DNA from: Prevotella sp.
Lineage (GTDB): Bacteria; Bacteroidota; Bacteroidia; Bacteroidales; Bacteroidaceae
NCBI GenBank assembly: GCA_024697405.1
Contig: JAILFU010000131.1
Span: 1-35,020, forward strand
Direction: 5' to 3'
Length of the DNA stretch: 35,020 bases
The translations under genes were made by a program, and so were the position numbers. Shown piece after piece: positions 6,639 to 15,930 of this stretch. The number at the start of each line of letters is the position of its first letter. The stretch's first letter is position 1. Under the pieces are notes generated by a model, which was not told the DNA's origin, did not search any database, and saw only the letters and a list, made by a program, of their open reading frames with translations.

Positions 6639-9600
6639 ATGAAAAAGAACATTCTGTCAATAGCCGCATTCCTGTTTGGCATGCTGACGGCCTTTGCTGA
6701 CAACATCAGTGTACCTGATGTGACTGTCGCTGCAGGAGAGACGGCTACCGTAGGCATCAGCCTCAACAACACGGAGACGAACATCGTGTCGTTCCAGATG
6801 GATCTCACCCTGCCCGAGGGCATCACTGTCAACAAGGCAGGCTGCTCGCTGACCAGCCGCATCACTGACGAGGAACAGGAACTGACTATTGGTAAGCAAG
6901 GCGACAACGTGTATCGACTTACCTCAACGTCGTTTGCCCTGACCCCTATTTCGGGCACCAGTGGCGAGATTATCACCCTCTCGCTCACAGCAACTGCCGA
7001 CAGCGAAGGTGGCACGGCCACCATCAGCAACATCCGCTTGGCGACCAGCAGCTCTGTGAAGCTGACGCTGGATGATGTCGTGTTTAATATTGCTATAGAA
7101 ACACCCTCACCTGCCATCGTATTCGCCGACAGCAAAGTTAAGGATATCTGTGTGGCTAATTGGGATACGAATGGCGACGGCAAGCTGAGCGAGGCAGAGG
7201 CCGCTGCTGTGACCGATTTGGGCGAGGTGTTCAAGGGTAACACGGAGATTACGTCGTTCGACGAACTGCAGTACTTCATCGGGTTGACGGAAATAGGAAA
7301 CGCAGCATTTAACGGATGCACCGGACTGATTTCAGCCATTATTCCAGAAGGGGTGACTACCATTGGAGAATCTGCTTTTCTTGATTGTACTAGCCTTACA
7401 ACCATTAATATTCCCGAAGGTGTTACCAGTTTAGCACTTCGTTCTTTCGATCATTGTCATGCTCTATCATCTATCGAAATTCCTGGCAGTGTGGTGAGCA
7501 TTGGTGGAGGAGCATTTGGTGAATGTTATGGCTTAACAACTATCATTATTCCCGAAGGTGTGACAAGTATTGGAAACAGTGCCTTTTGGGATTGTAGCCA
7601 TTTGACATCCATAACCATACCTAGTAGCTTGACTTCCATAGAAGCTAGGGCTTTTGTTGCATGTAACAACTTAAGTTCTGTCATTGCCTCAGATATAGAG
7701 GCCTGGTGCAACATCAGTTTTGAAAATGAGGAATCAAATCCCCTTAATTATTCTCATCATTTATTTGTAAATGGAGAAGAAATAAAGAATCTTATTCTTC
7801 CCAATAATTTGTCATCTATCAGTGATCGGAGTTTTTCTGGATGTTCTGATTTGACGAGCGTGACCATCCCCAACTCCGTGACCAGCATCGGTAGTTCTGC
7901 ATTCGAGGGCTGCTCCAACCTAACATCGGTAAGAGTAGATATTGTAAATCCTCTACAAATTGATGCAAACACCTTCTCTAACCGTGCTAATGCCACTCTC
8001 TATGTCCCCAAAGGCAGCAAGAGTGCCTACGAGGCAGCCGACTATTGGAAGGACTTCCATATCGTAGATATAGAAGATCCTATTGTATTTGCCGATGCCA
8101 ATGTTAAGGCTCTGTGTTTGGCCAATTGGGATGCGAATGGTGATGGTGAATTGAGTTATGTAGAGGCTGCTTCTGTGACTGATTTAGGTGTAGTGTTCAC
8201 GGGTAATACGGAGATTACATCGTTCAATGAGTTGCAATACTTCACTGGACTGTCATCCATAGGAGGTTCGGCATTTGAAGGTTGCCAGAACCTATCCTCC
8301 TTCATCATTCCTAACAGTGTTGCAACAATTGGTGAGAGAGCCTTCCTCTACTGTTGGGCGCTACAATCAGTAACAATTCCCAGTAGTGTTACAGTGATTG
8401 AGAATACATCTTTCCATGAGACAAGTCTGACAACTGTTTTTATTCCTCAAACTGTGGAATCAGTTGGTTACAGAGCTTTTACCGGATGTCCCTATCTTGA
8501 GAGTATTATAGTTGAAAATGGGAATCCTAATTATGATTCTCGGAATGGTTGCAATGCAATTGTTGAAACTGCTACAAACACCATAATCGCTGGTTGTAAG
8601 AATTCTATCATTCCGGAAGGTATCCTCGCTATTGGCGGATGTGCCTTTGAACAATTAAATGACGAGCTCACAACAATATCAATACCTGGTACTGTTAAAT
8701 ATATAGGTGAATATGCATTCAGTGGAACCACTGGTTTAACGTCTATAGTTATTCCAGAAGGTGTGGAAGAGATTAACGGTTGGTGCTTCTCGGGCTGCAG
8801 TAATCTTGAATCAATATCATTGCCACAGGAAGTACCCATAAGTTTATCAGAAGACATTTATGGATACGATGCTATCCTTTGTGTTCCTATCGGTTGCCGT
8901 GAGGCATACGAAAATGCTGAATACTGGCAAAATTTCAAAGCCATTGTTGAAGATGGCGATGAAATACAGCGAATGGGTGATTCTTGGGAGGCCCGATATT
9001 ATATGGCAGAGAACTGGGAAGAAGCTGTCGACCCCGTAGACGGTAATGGCAATCTTTGGTATTCTCAAGAATTTGACGATTCTAATTGGTCTACTCTGAC
9101 AGGCCCGATGGGGCGTAATCCTGAAGCAAACTACAATTGGGCACAAGAATCCAGTTGTGTTTATCTGAGACGTTCATTTAATCTTGATGAAGTCAAAGAC
9201 GGATTCTATCTTTTCTCTGCACGCTAAGATGATGACATAAAAGTCTATTTAAACGGCCAATCTGTTTATGAACACATTGGTTGTGGTTCCAGCCAGCATC
9301 AAATATCCAGTAGCATGTTTGTTGAGGGTGAAAACATTCTTGCTATTTACGTTGCTGATTCTGGCGGGGGAGATGCCTATCTGGACTACGATTTATATTA
9401 TATCGGATCTCATCCAAACTATTTCGTTGATGAACAGGGCGTGCATTACAAACGGATGGGAAATGCTTATATGATTTCTGCAGCAGGTAATTTTGGCGAT
9501 GTTTCGAATTCTTCACTTGTTATTCCAAATGAAATATTGGGATTGCCAGTCAATGCTATAGAGTATACTCACGACAGCGATCGATTGAATGAGGTTGTCT

Positions 9601-11597
9601 CTTCTCTCTCTATACCGGCATCGCTCCAAACCATTCCTGAAAATACTCGTTTCTTTAATTTGCTGAATCTGCAAGATATTTGTGTAGACGAGAACAATCC
9701 CGTCTACGATTCCCGAGATAATTGCAATGCTGTTATTGAAACAAGCACAAACAGGTTGGTACTGGGAGCTATCAATACTGTCATCCCACAATCTGTTACG
9801 ACCATTGGAGAATCAGCCTTCCGTTCTCGTAATATTGAGTCATACGATATTCCTGATAATATAGAAACCATTGAGCCTGGCGCATTCTTCCAATGTGAAA
9901 AATTTAAGTCTGTTACACTGCCACGTTATCTAACCAAAATAGGGGAAAATGCTTTTTGCTTATGTGGTTCTTTAAGGTCTATTTCCATCCCCGAGACAGT
10001 AACTGAAATAGGCCCGACTGCATTTTATGGCTGTGATAATTTGACTTCCATACGCGTTGGTATGACAACTCCTGTTCCTATAGGCGAAAATACATTCTCA
10101 AACATGAATGCCACGCTTTATGTCCCCGCTGGCTGCAAGGAAGCTTACCAGAATGCGCCTTACTGGCAGGATTTCCATGAGATTCTAGAGATTGTAAACG
10201 AGACCGACATCTCGCAGATGGACAACGTCATCTACATTGAGCCAATGGAGGCAAGGACGGGTACACAGGCTGTCATTTCGTTCAAGATGAAGAACTCGGC
10301 GGAGATACGCAGCTTCCAGTTCGATTTATACCTGCCTGAGGGCTTGACGCCAGTGAAGAGCAGCAGAGGGCGCATACAGGGAAGCCTAAGCGCCGGGCGC
10401 CTGCCGGAGGAGGATGAGCACACGCTGACATTCAGCGAGCATGAGGGCGGCATCATCCGCTTCCTCTGCGACTCGCAATACGGCGATATCTTCACCGGCA
10501 ACGACGGGGAGATAGCCACGCTGCAGGTGAACATCGCGGAGACAATGGCCGACGGCGACTACGCGATCGTGATGAAGGATATGAAGCTGTCGGAAATGGA
10601 CATCGCCTACTACTACCAGACCGCAAGCATAAGCACAAGACTTACTGTTTCTTCGTACACCCTTGGTGACATCAACGACGACGGCGTAGTGGACGTCAGC
10701 GACTACTCCGGCGTAGCCAGCCATATCCACGAAAACACGCCCGCCGGCTTTAACCTGAAGGCGGCCGACGTGGACGAGAGCGGCAACATCGACGTGTCGG
10801 ACTATTCGGGCATTGCCAACATCATCCACTATGGCTCCATCCACGGCAGTGCCGGTTCGCGGCAGATGCGCGGACCAAGGCGGGCTAACACCGACCTGTC
10901 GCAGATGGACAATGTCATCTATATCAAGCCGTTCACTGCCACTGCCGGCACACAGGCCAGCATCTCCATCTGCATGAAGAACACGGCGGAGATACGCAGC
11001 TTCCAGTTCGATTTGTACCTGCCCGAGGGCATGACGGCCATGAAGAGCGACAAGGGACGCATACAGGGAAGCCTGAGCGCTGGGCGCCTGCCGGAGGAGG
11101 ATGTGCACAAGCTGACATTCAGCGAGCATGAGGGTGGCGTCGTCCGCTTACTCTGCGACTCGGAATATGGCGACACCTTCACCGGCAACGACGGGGAGAT
11201 AGCCACGCTGCAGGTGAACATCGCGGAGTCGATGGCCGACGGCGACTACGCCATCGTGATGAAGGACATGAAGCTTTCGGAGGTGGACATCGCCAACTAC
11301 TATGTGGCCGACGACATTGAGACGACAGTCACCATCGGCGAAGCCGGCACGCCTATTCTGGGCGACGTGAACAACGACGGCAACGTGACGCCTGCCGATG
11401 CCATCATGATTCTGTACCACTACTTCGGCGTGCAGCAGACCGGCTTCAACGAGGCGGCCGCTGATGTGAATGGTGACCAAAACATTACCCCTGCCGATGC
11501 CATCGAAGCGCTCTACATATACTTCGGTGCAAGTGGCGGCAACGGTAATACCCGCACCACTCGCCCCGAGCAGGAGAACCTCCGCGACCCGGAGTAA
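6639..11597 (+). pseudogene. Giant BspA/cohesin/dockerin adhesin gene interrupted by an in-frame TAA
   Basis: One reading frame of 1653 codons is broken only by TAA at 9225-9227 (codon 863); reading resumes in the same frame. ATG 6639 is preferred because it begins the signal peptide ('MKKNILSIAAFLFGMLTAFA'). Module order by approximate residue: cohesin-like 20-155; EF-hand 'DTNGDGKLSEAE' block 163-220; LRRs 210-475; second EF-hand block 'DANGDGELSYVE' 480-530; LRRs 530-767; a jelly-roll-like domain 775-925 that the stop cuts in two; LRRs 950-1185; cohesin-like 1190-1340; dockerin-like 1342-1400; cohesin-like 1418-1569; dockerin-like 1572-1632; and a short tail ending 'LRDPE' without a recognisable T9SS type A tail. 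Residues just after the stop ('DDDIKVYLNG') continue the domain, so the stop is secondary. It may be a real null allele, suppressed, or a sequencing error. The product, if cut, would lose all C-terminal modules. Confidence 0.85.
10203..11345 (+). repeat. Duplicated cohesin-like module within the giant adhesin gene
   Basis: About 430 bp at 10203-10638 recur at about 10891-11326, an offset of 688 bp. The copies share near-identical stretches such as 'GCGGAGATACGCAGCTTCCA' and 'GGGCGCCTGCCGGAGGAGGA'. Each copy encodes a cohesin-like domain with 'EIRSFQFDLYLPEG' and 'LSAGRLPEED', and each is followed by a dockerin-like module. The two dockerins differ from each other ('DVSDYSG' type first, 'TPADAIM' type second), so only the cohesin part was copied recently. 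Confidence 0.85.
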
Positions 11598-12008
11598 TAG
11601 GGGGTGTAGGTGGGCATTATCGCACCCCACCCCTGCCCCTCCCCTAAAACAGGGGAGGGGAATGCCATGCGGGTTGTTTCTTAGCGGTAGCGGACTTACT
11701 AAAGTAGACTCAAACAGTAAAAAGGCAACGATATAGCAGTTGACTTTGGACGAAATACTCCGCAAGGCCTTCCCCTCCCCTACAAGGGAGGGGAAGGGCT
11801 GCGCACAATAGGAAAACTGCTATATCATTGCCCAGTAAAAAGGGGTCAGTCCGAAAACCCAGTTTTACCTACTAGGCTTTACGACTGACCCTAAGTTTTT
11901 GGCATTATAGGGTGTCAGGGTGACAGAATGCAGATAAATACTGGGGGTGCACCCTGTTTTTGAGGGTGACAAGGGTGACAGGAGGGTGACAGCTCGCTTT
12001 GGAGGGGT
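11598..12008. repeat. Intergenic repeat cluster after the adhesin operon
   Basis: No gene is seen here. The segment holds a G/C-rich inverted repeat (CCCCTCCCC/GGGGAGGGG, about 11635-11660). It also holds a 30-bp repeat (11683-11712, AGCGGTAGCGGACTT and AGTAGACTCA) found again at about 24193-24222, MITE copy b, and a palindrome pairing GGGTCAGTC-G (11843-11853) with CGACTGACCC (11882-11891). Several GGTGACA words follow at about 11918-11990. One of these palindromes probably serves as terminator for the adhesin transcript. Confidence 0.7.
11724..11832. mobile_element. MITE-like element, copy b (109 bp, internally deleted)
   Basis: The termini GGCAACGATATAGCAGTT (from 11724) and AAACTGCTATATCATTGCC (11814-11832) are inverted repeats. 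It is flanked by a perfect 9-bp direct repeat CAGTAAAAA (11715-11723 and 11833-11841), the clearest target-site duplication in the window. Its interior matches copy a on both sides, but about 93 bp between two TCCCCTCCC boxes are missing, so it looks like a deletion derivative of the longer form. Confidence 0.88.
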
Positions 12009-12635
12009 TTACTTGAAGTCGAAGCCGATGCGCATGCCGTCGTAGCTCTTGGCAATCTCACCCACGGTCTGTAGCGAGGAGTTGCCGCTCAGGGCAGAGA
12101 GCGTCTGCAGCATGGTGAGCAGCTTGCTCGACTCAAAGAGCAGGGCGATGCCGTCGGCGTTGCGCTTGGCATAGCAGTTGATGTTCAGGAGCATGCCTTG
12201 AAGGGAGAGCTGTTGCGTGGCCTCGTTGTAGGTGTAAGTCCCGCTGAAGCTTTTGCCGGCGAAGGAAGCGGCAAAGGTCTTGTCCTCATTGAGCGTCACA
12301 AAGGTGTTGTTCGACCTCACACCCAGCTTCTGGAAGGTGGGCTGAAGCTTGGCCTTGACCTGCGATGCCACGATTTCGCCGCCGGCCTGTGCCAGAAGCT
12401 GGTCGCTGGTGAAAGCACAGCCGGGCTGGCTGTATTTCCAGGTGCCGATGAGCTGCTTCAGCGTGGGTTTCGACGTTCCGCCCAGCACGCTGGTCAGGAT
12501 GTTGCCCAGGGCGTCGCCCGAATTAGCAATGGTGCCGCCGTTTGTACCTGGTGTTCCAAACATTCCTGTTGTGCCACAGCTAATCAGCATCATGGCTGCC
12601 ATGGCAAAAGTGCAAAATAAAGTCTTCTTTTTCAT
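12009..12635 (-). CDS. DUF4923-family lipoprotein
   Basis: A 208-residue predicted outer-membrane or periplasmic lipoprotein. The signal peptide ends in a lipobox 'LISC' with the lipidated Cys at residue 20, followed by a Gly/Thr/Asn-rich linker (21-55). The folded part, 'LIGTWKYSQPGCAF' to the end, resembles the lipocalin-like DUF4923 family common in Bacteroidales. Its function is unknown. It is monocistronic and divergent from the tRNA-Glu unit, and a TACTTTTG box on the minus strand lies at 12668-12675. The family assignment rests on the conserved 'GTW', 'SGTYTYN' and 'GMLLNINCY' features. Confidence 0.8.
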   Translation of the reverse strand: MKKKTLFCTFAMAAMMLISCGTTGMFGTPGTNGGTIANSGDALGNILTSVLGGTSKPTLKQLIGTWKYSQPGCAFTSDQLLAQAGGEIVASQVKAKLQPTFQKLGVRSNNTFVTLNEDKTFAASFAGKSFSGTYTYNEATQQLSLQGMLLNINCYAKRNADGIALLFESSKLLTMLQTLSALSGNSSLQTVGEIAKSYDGMRIGFDFK

Positions 12636-12667
12636 CGTTTTTGTATTTAATAACTAATAATATGGTG

Positions 12668-12675
12668 CAAAAGTA
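12668..12675 (-). promoter_or_regulatory. -7 box of the DUF4923 lipoprotein gene
   Basis: TACTTTTG read on the minus strand fits the Bacteroidota -7 consensus. It sits 32 bp upstream of the start codon. A well-spaced -33 element is not obvious. Confidence 0.5.
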
Positions 12676-12715
12676 GTAATTAATATCGAAATAACCGCAT
12701 TTTTTCCAAGAAAAA

Positions 12716-12747
12716 TTTGGCCAAATGGGAAAAAAGCAGTAATTTTG
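12716..12747 (+). promoter_or_regulatory. Promoter of the tRNA-Glu / structured RNA / rpsT region
   Basis: TTTG (12716-12719), a 20-bp spacer and TAATTTTG (12740-12747) match the Bacteroidota consensus. Transcription would start near 12754, about 60 nt before the tRNA. The leader contains a short dispersed AAATCGT-rich repeat (12777-12810). Confidence 0.75.
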
Positions 12748-12815
12748 CACCCGCTTACGAAAAAACGTAAATAGATAATCGTCAAATTGCAAATCGTTAA
12801 ATCGTAAATAGCCCC

Positions 12816-12887
12816 GGTCCCTTCGTCTATCGGTTAGGACGAGAGATTTTCATTCTCTAAAGAGGAGTTCGACTCTCCTAGGGACTA
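12816..12887 (+). tRNA. tRNA-Glu (anticodon TTC)
   Basis: A full cloverleaf fits. The acceptor stem GGTCCCT pairs with AGGGACT (first pair G-U). The anticodon stem AGAGA/TCTCT (12842-12846 and 12854-12858) encloses the loop TTTTCAT with anticodon TTC at 12849-12851. The T arm is GGAG-TTCGACT-CTCC. CCA is not encoded. It has its own strong promoter and is followed by a structured RNA and terminator before rpsT. Confidence 0.95.
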
Positions 12888-12899
12888 CAAACATTAAAT

Positions 12900-13016
12900 C
12901 TGCCATCTGCGCAGTGATGCGATGAGTGCCGGAAGGCATGAAGCGGTGGCAGAGAGTTCCTCGAAGAGGAGCTTGCCCAGGGCAGTTGTAGGAGCGCGGC
13001 CATCCCCGCGTTTTTT
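12900..13016 (+). ncRNA. Structured RNA with terminator between tRNA-Glu and rpsT
   Basis: Consecutive stems: CTGCCAT (12900-12906) with GTGGCAG (12946-12952) enclosing TGCC-GGAA-GGCA (12927-12938); TCCTC-GAA-GAGGA (12958-12970); TGCC-CAG-GGCA (12974-12984); and a final CGCGG/CCGCG stem with six T residues. It could be a stable RNA processed from the tRNA-Glu transcript, or an attenuating leader that controls the S20 gene 58 bp downstream. No family is recognised. Confidence 0.55.
12995..13016 (+). terminator. Intrinsic terminator upstream of rpsT
   Basis: The stem CGCGG (12995-12999) pairs with CCGCG (13006-13010) across a 6-nt loop and is followed by TTTTTT (13011-13016). It lies between tRNA-Glu and rpsT. 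No consensus promoter is evident in 13017-13074, so rpsT may depend on read-through. Confidence 0.75.
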
Positions 13017-13074
13017 ATTAACACAAGACCCATAAGCTTTAAGTTCAATTTAAAATTTAAAAATTAAAAAACAA

Positions 13075-13326
13075 ATGGCAAACCACAAATCATCGGTGAA
13101 GAGAATTCGCCAGGACAAGAAAAAGGCACTGCACAACAAGTACTATGCCAAGACCATGCGTAACGCTGTCCGCAAGCTGCGCGCTATGACCAACAAGGAT
13201 GAGGCTACAGCCCTGTACCCGAAGGTGCAGAAGATGCTGGACAAGCTGGCCAAGACCAACATTATCCACAAGAACAAGGCTGCCAACCTGAAGTCGGGTC
13301 TGGTGAAGTATATCAACAAGCTGTAA
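13075..13326 (+). CDS. rpsT: 30S ribosomal protein S20
   Basis: The 83-residue basic protein has the S20 pattern '[21 protein letters not shown]' at the start (binding 16S rRNA in the small subunit body) and '[20 protein letters not shown]' at the end. Length matches the family. It sits alone after tRNA-Glu and a terminated structured RNA, and is followed by a strong hairpin terminator shared with priA. S20 synthesis is autoregulated in enterobacteria; whether the leader here does the same is unknown. Confidence 0.97.
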   Translation: MANHKSSVKRIRQDKKKALHNKYYAKTMRNAVRKLRAMTNKDEATALYPKVQKMLDKLAKTNIIHKNKAANLKSGLVKYINKL

Positions 13327-13352
13327 TAGAAAACGCTTTCAGATATGCACTG

Positions 13353-13384
13353 ACGGGCTGCAAACGACATCGTTTGCAGCCCGT
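13353..13384. terminator. Bidirectional terminator between convergent rpsT and priA
   Basis: A perfect 14-bp stem (13353-13366 with 13371-13384; arm ACGGGCTGCAAACG) with loop ACAT lies between the two convergent stop codons. T-rich sequence follows on the plus strand. Confidence 0.85.
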
Positions 13385-13396
13385 TTCCTTGTATCC

Positions 13397-15694
13397 CTAC
13401 AGCGGGTCTACGTCGTAGTAGAGCTGCAGGCTGGCATAGCGCTTGTCCTGCAGCATCTGCTGCCGGGCCATTTTCAGATATTGGCGTACCTTGGCCATGT
13501 CGATGCCCAGCTCCAGCTTCAGCACAATCTTACGGATGCTGAGCGTCTTCACCCTGGCCACTGCCGGTTTGTCGGGACCCAGCACGCGGCCTCCGAACCA
13601 CTGTCGCAGGCGGGCGCCCATCTCATGTCCGGCCGTCTCCACCACATAGTCTTTCTGGTGCTTGAGGTAGACATAGATGATGCGGTAGTAGGGGGGATAG
13701 TGGAACACCTGCCGCTCGGCGATGAGGCTGCGGTAGAAGGCCTGGTAGTCGTTGCGCACCACATAGTCTATCAGGGGCAGGTCGGGCTGCCGCGTCTGGA
13801 GGATGACCAGCCCGCGCTTACCCCTGCGGCCAGCCCGCCCGCTCACCTGCGCCATCATCATGAAGGCATGCTCGTAGGCCCGGAAGTCGGGGTAGTTGAG
13901 CATGGAGTCGGCATTGAGGATGCCCACCACGCTGACGCGGTCGAAGTCGAGCCCCTTCGAGATCATCTGTGTGCCGATGAGCAGATTGGTGCGCCCGTCG
14001 GAGAAGTCGCTGATGATGCGCTCGTAGGCCTGCCGCGTGCGGGTGGTGTCAAGATCCATGCGGGCGATGCGGGCTATGGGGAAGATGTCGCGTATCTGGT
14101 CTTCTATCTTCTCCGTGCCATAGCCGCGTCCCTGCAGCTCCTTGGAGCCGCAGGCGGGACACTCCGCAGGCACGTGGTAGGTATAGCCGCAGTAGTGGCA
14201 GGTGAGCTGGTTCATCGAGCGGTGAAGCGTCAGGCTGACATCGCAGTGCTCGCAGCGGGGCACCCATCCGCACTGGCGGCATTCTACCATCGGTGCCCAG
14301 CCACGGCGGTTTTGGAAGAGAATGGCCTGCTCGCCGTGCTCCAGGGCCTCGCGCACGCGCGTTAATAAAAGAGGAGAGAAGGGGCCGCGCATCATCTTCC
14401 GCCGCTGCAGGTCCTGTATGTCCACCACCTGAATCTCCGGCAGCTCTATGCCCTGGTGGCGCTCTTTCAGCTCCACCAGCCTGTACTTTCCCGTCATGGC
14501 GTTATGATAGGTCTCCAGCGAAGGAGTGGCAGTGCCCAGGAGAACCCTCGGCTTATCATGAATAGTGCATTGTGAAGAATTATAAGAAGCCAGCATGATA
14601 GCCACGCTCCTGGCATGATACCTTGGCGCGGGATCCTGCTGCTTGAAGCTGGTCTCGTGCTCCTCGTCGACGATGACAAGGCCGAGGTTCTGGAAGGGAA
14701 GGAACACGGCGGAGCGGGCACCGAGGATGACATCGTAGGGATGCTCCGACAGCTGCTTCTGCCATATCTCCACCCGCTCGGCATCGCTGTACTTCGAGTG
14801 GTATATGCCCAACCGGCTGCCGAAGACCTGCTGCAGCCGCTCCATGATCTGCACGGTCAGGGCTATCTCAGGCAGCAGGTAGAGCACCTGCCGGTGCTGC
14901 TCTATCTCGCGCTGGATGAGGTGGATGTATATCTCGGTCTTGCCGCTGCCAGTGACGCCATGCAGCAGGGTGACGTTCTTCTTCATCATCGACAGCAGTA
15001 TCTTGTTGTATGCCTCCTCCTGTGCCTCGCTCATCTTCTTGATTTTCTCCGGATGCGCCTCCCCGCCCCTGTTCAGGCGGCTCACCTCCACCTCGTAGGT
15101 CTCGAGCATGCCTTTCTTCACGAGGGCTTTCAGGATATCGAGCGTAGTGCCACTGTAGTTCATCAGCTCCTCGCGGGTTATCTCCAGCACCGGTTCCAGC
15201 GTGTCGTTGCCCTCGATGGTGTCCCATCGCGACAGCGACAGGTAGGCGATGAATGCCTCCTGCTGCTTGGGGGCGCGGGCCAGCATGTTCAGCGCCACAT
15301 GCAGCGTCGGCTCGTTGCGGTAGTTCTCCGTCAGCCGGATATAGGTCTCCGTCTTCGGCCGGTAGCCCTCCTCGGCCTTCAGCCCCGCCGGCAGTGCCGC
15401 CTTCATCACGTCGCCTATGGGCGACATGTAGTAGTCAGCAATCCATTCCCACAGCTTGAGCTGACTCTCCAGCAGGACGGGCCGGTCGTCCATCATCAGC
15501 GCGATGGGCTTCACGGCATAGCCCTCGGGCTTCTTGTCGTGCAGCCGGGCAACGATGCCCACGTAGCTCTTGCTCCTGCCGAAAGGCACCAGCACGCGCA
15601 TTCCCCGACGCACCCGCCCCTCCATCTTCTGGGGCACGGCGTAGGTGAAAAGGCCGTCGAGCGGCAAAGGCAAAATCACGTCGGCAAAGCTCAC
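13397..15694 (-). CDS. priA: Primosomal protein N', replication restart helicase PriA
   Basis: A 765-residue cytoplasmic 3'-to-5' helicase that reloads the replisome at stalled forks. The N-terminal 3'-DNA-binding domain spans about 1-100. Walker A 'GVTGSGKT' is at 246-253 and the DEAH-type box 'DEEH' at 343-346. Eight zinc-binding cysteines occur in four pairs (472/475, 481/484, 499/502, 512/515), with the helicase C-lobe 'GTQMISKGLDFDRVSVVGIL' after them. All key residues are present. The start is GTG at 15694, supported by AAGGAGG 7 nt upstream, an unusually strong Shine-Dalgarno for this phylum. It is divergent from tetR and convergent with rpsT. Codon use is GC-rich like the neighbouring housekeeping genes. 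Confidence 0.97.
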   Translation of the reverse strand: MSFADVILPLPLDGLFTYAVPQKMEGRVRRGMRVLVPFGRSKSYVGIVARLHDKKPEGYAVKPIALMMDDRPVLLESQLKLWEWIADYYMSPIGDVMKAALPAGLKAEEGYRPKTETYIRLTENYRNEPTLHVALNMLARAPKQQEAFIAYLSLSRWDTIEGNDTLEPVLEITREELMNYSGTTLDILKALVKKGMLETYEVEVSRLNRGGEAHPEKIKKMSEAQEEAYNKILLSMMKKNVTLLHGVTGSGKTEIYIHLIQREIEQHRQVLYLLPEIALTVQIMERLQQVFGSRLGIYHSKYSDAERVEIWQKQLSEHPYDVILGARSAVFLPFQNLGLVIVDEEHETSFKQQDPAPRYHARSVAIMLASYNSSQCTIHDKPRVLLGTATPSLETYHNAMTGKYRLVELKERHQGIELPEIQVVDIQDLQRRKMMRGPFSPLLLTRVREALEHGEQAILFQNRRGWAPMVECRQCGWVPRCEHCDVSLTLHRSMNQLTCHYCGYTYHVPAECPACGSKELQGRGYGTEKIEDQIRDIFPIARIARMDLDTTRTRQAYERIISDFSDGRTNLLIGTQMISKGLDFDRVSVVGILNADSMLNYPDFRAYEHAFMMMAQVSGRAGRRGKRGLVILQTRQPDLPLIDYVVRNDYQAFYRSLIAERQVFHYPPYYRIIYVYLKHQKDYVVETAGHEMGARLRQWFGGRVLGPDKPAVARVKTLSIRKIVLKLELGIDMAKVRQYLKMARQQMLQDKRYASLQLYYDVDPL

Positions 15695-15701
15695 TTCAAG
15701 T

Positions 15702-15708
15702 CCTCCTT
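15702..15708 (-). promoter_or_regulatory. Strong Shine-Dalgarno sequence of priA
   Basis: AAGGAGG on the minus strand lies 7 nt before the GTG at 15694 and decides the start. Most genes in this window have no recognisable ribosome binding site. Confidence 0.85.
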
Positions 15709-15726
15709 ATCTGCTGTTCCACTTTG

Positions 15727-15734
15727 CAAAGGTA
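15727..15734 (-). promoter_or_regulatory. -7 box of priA
   Basis: TACCTTTG on the minus strand fits the consensus and is 32 bp from the GTG start. The -33 region is weak (TGTTTT-like). Confidence 0.55.
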
Positions 15735-15774
15735 CATAATATTCTTTAAAAACATACTTTTTATGGGAAAAAAC

Positions 15775-15805
15775 TTGCCGGTTTAAAATAAATTCCGTAA
15801 TTTTG
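15775..15805 (+). promoter_or_regulatory. Promoter of tetR (and probably fabG)
   Basis: TTG (15775-15777), a 20-bp spacer and TAATTTTG (15798-15805). The leader to 15931 is about 120 nt and contains AAATCGT/AAATTGT dispersed repeats (about 15865-15927). Confidence 0.7.
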
Positions 15806-15930
15806 CACACGATAAAGATAGTGTGCAATTAAACTAGCAGGCAGAAGACTGGAAATACGTCTTATCGCAAATCGTCAAATAGAGCATTGGAAATTGTAAA
15901 TTGTAAATCGTTAAATTATAAATAACCAAG

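Noticed and set aside
13481..15739. Long plus-strand open frames opposite priA
   Set aside because: They are shadows in the antisense frame of a GC-rich conserved gene; no homologous features and no promoter.
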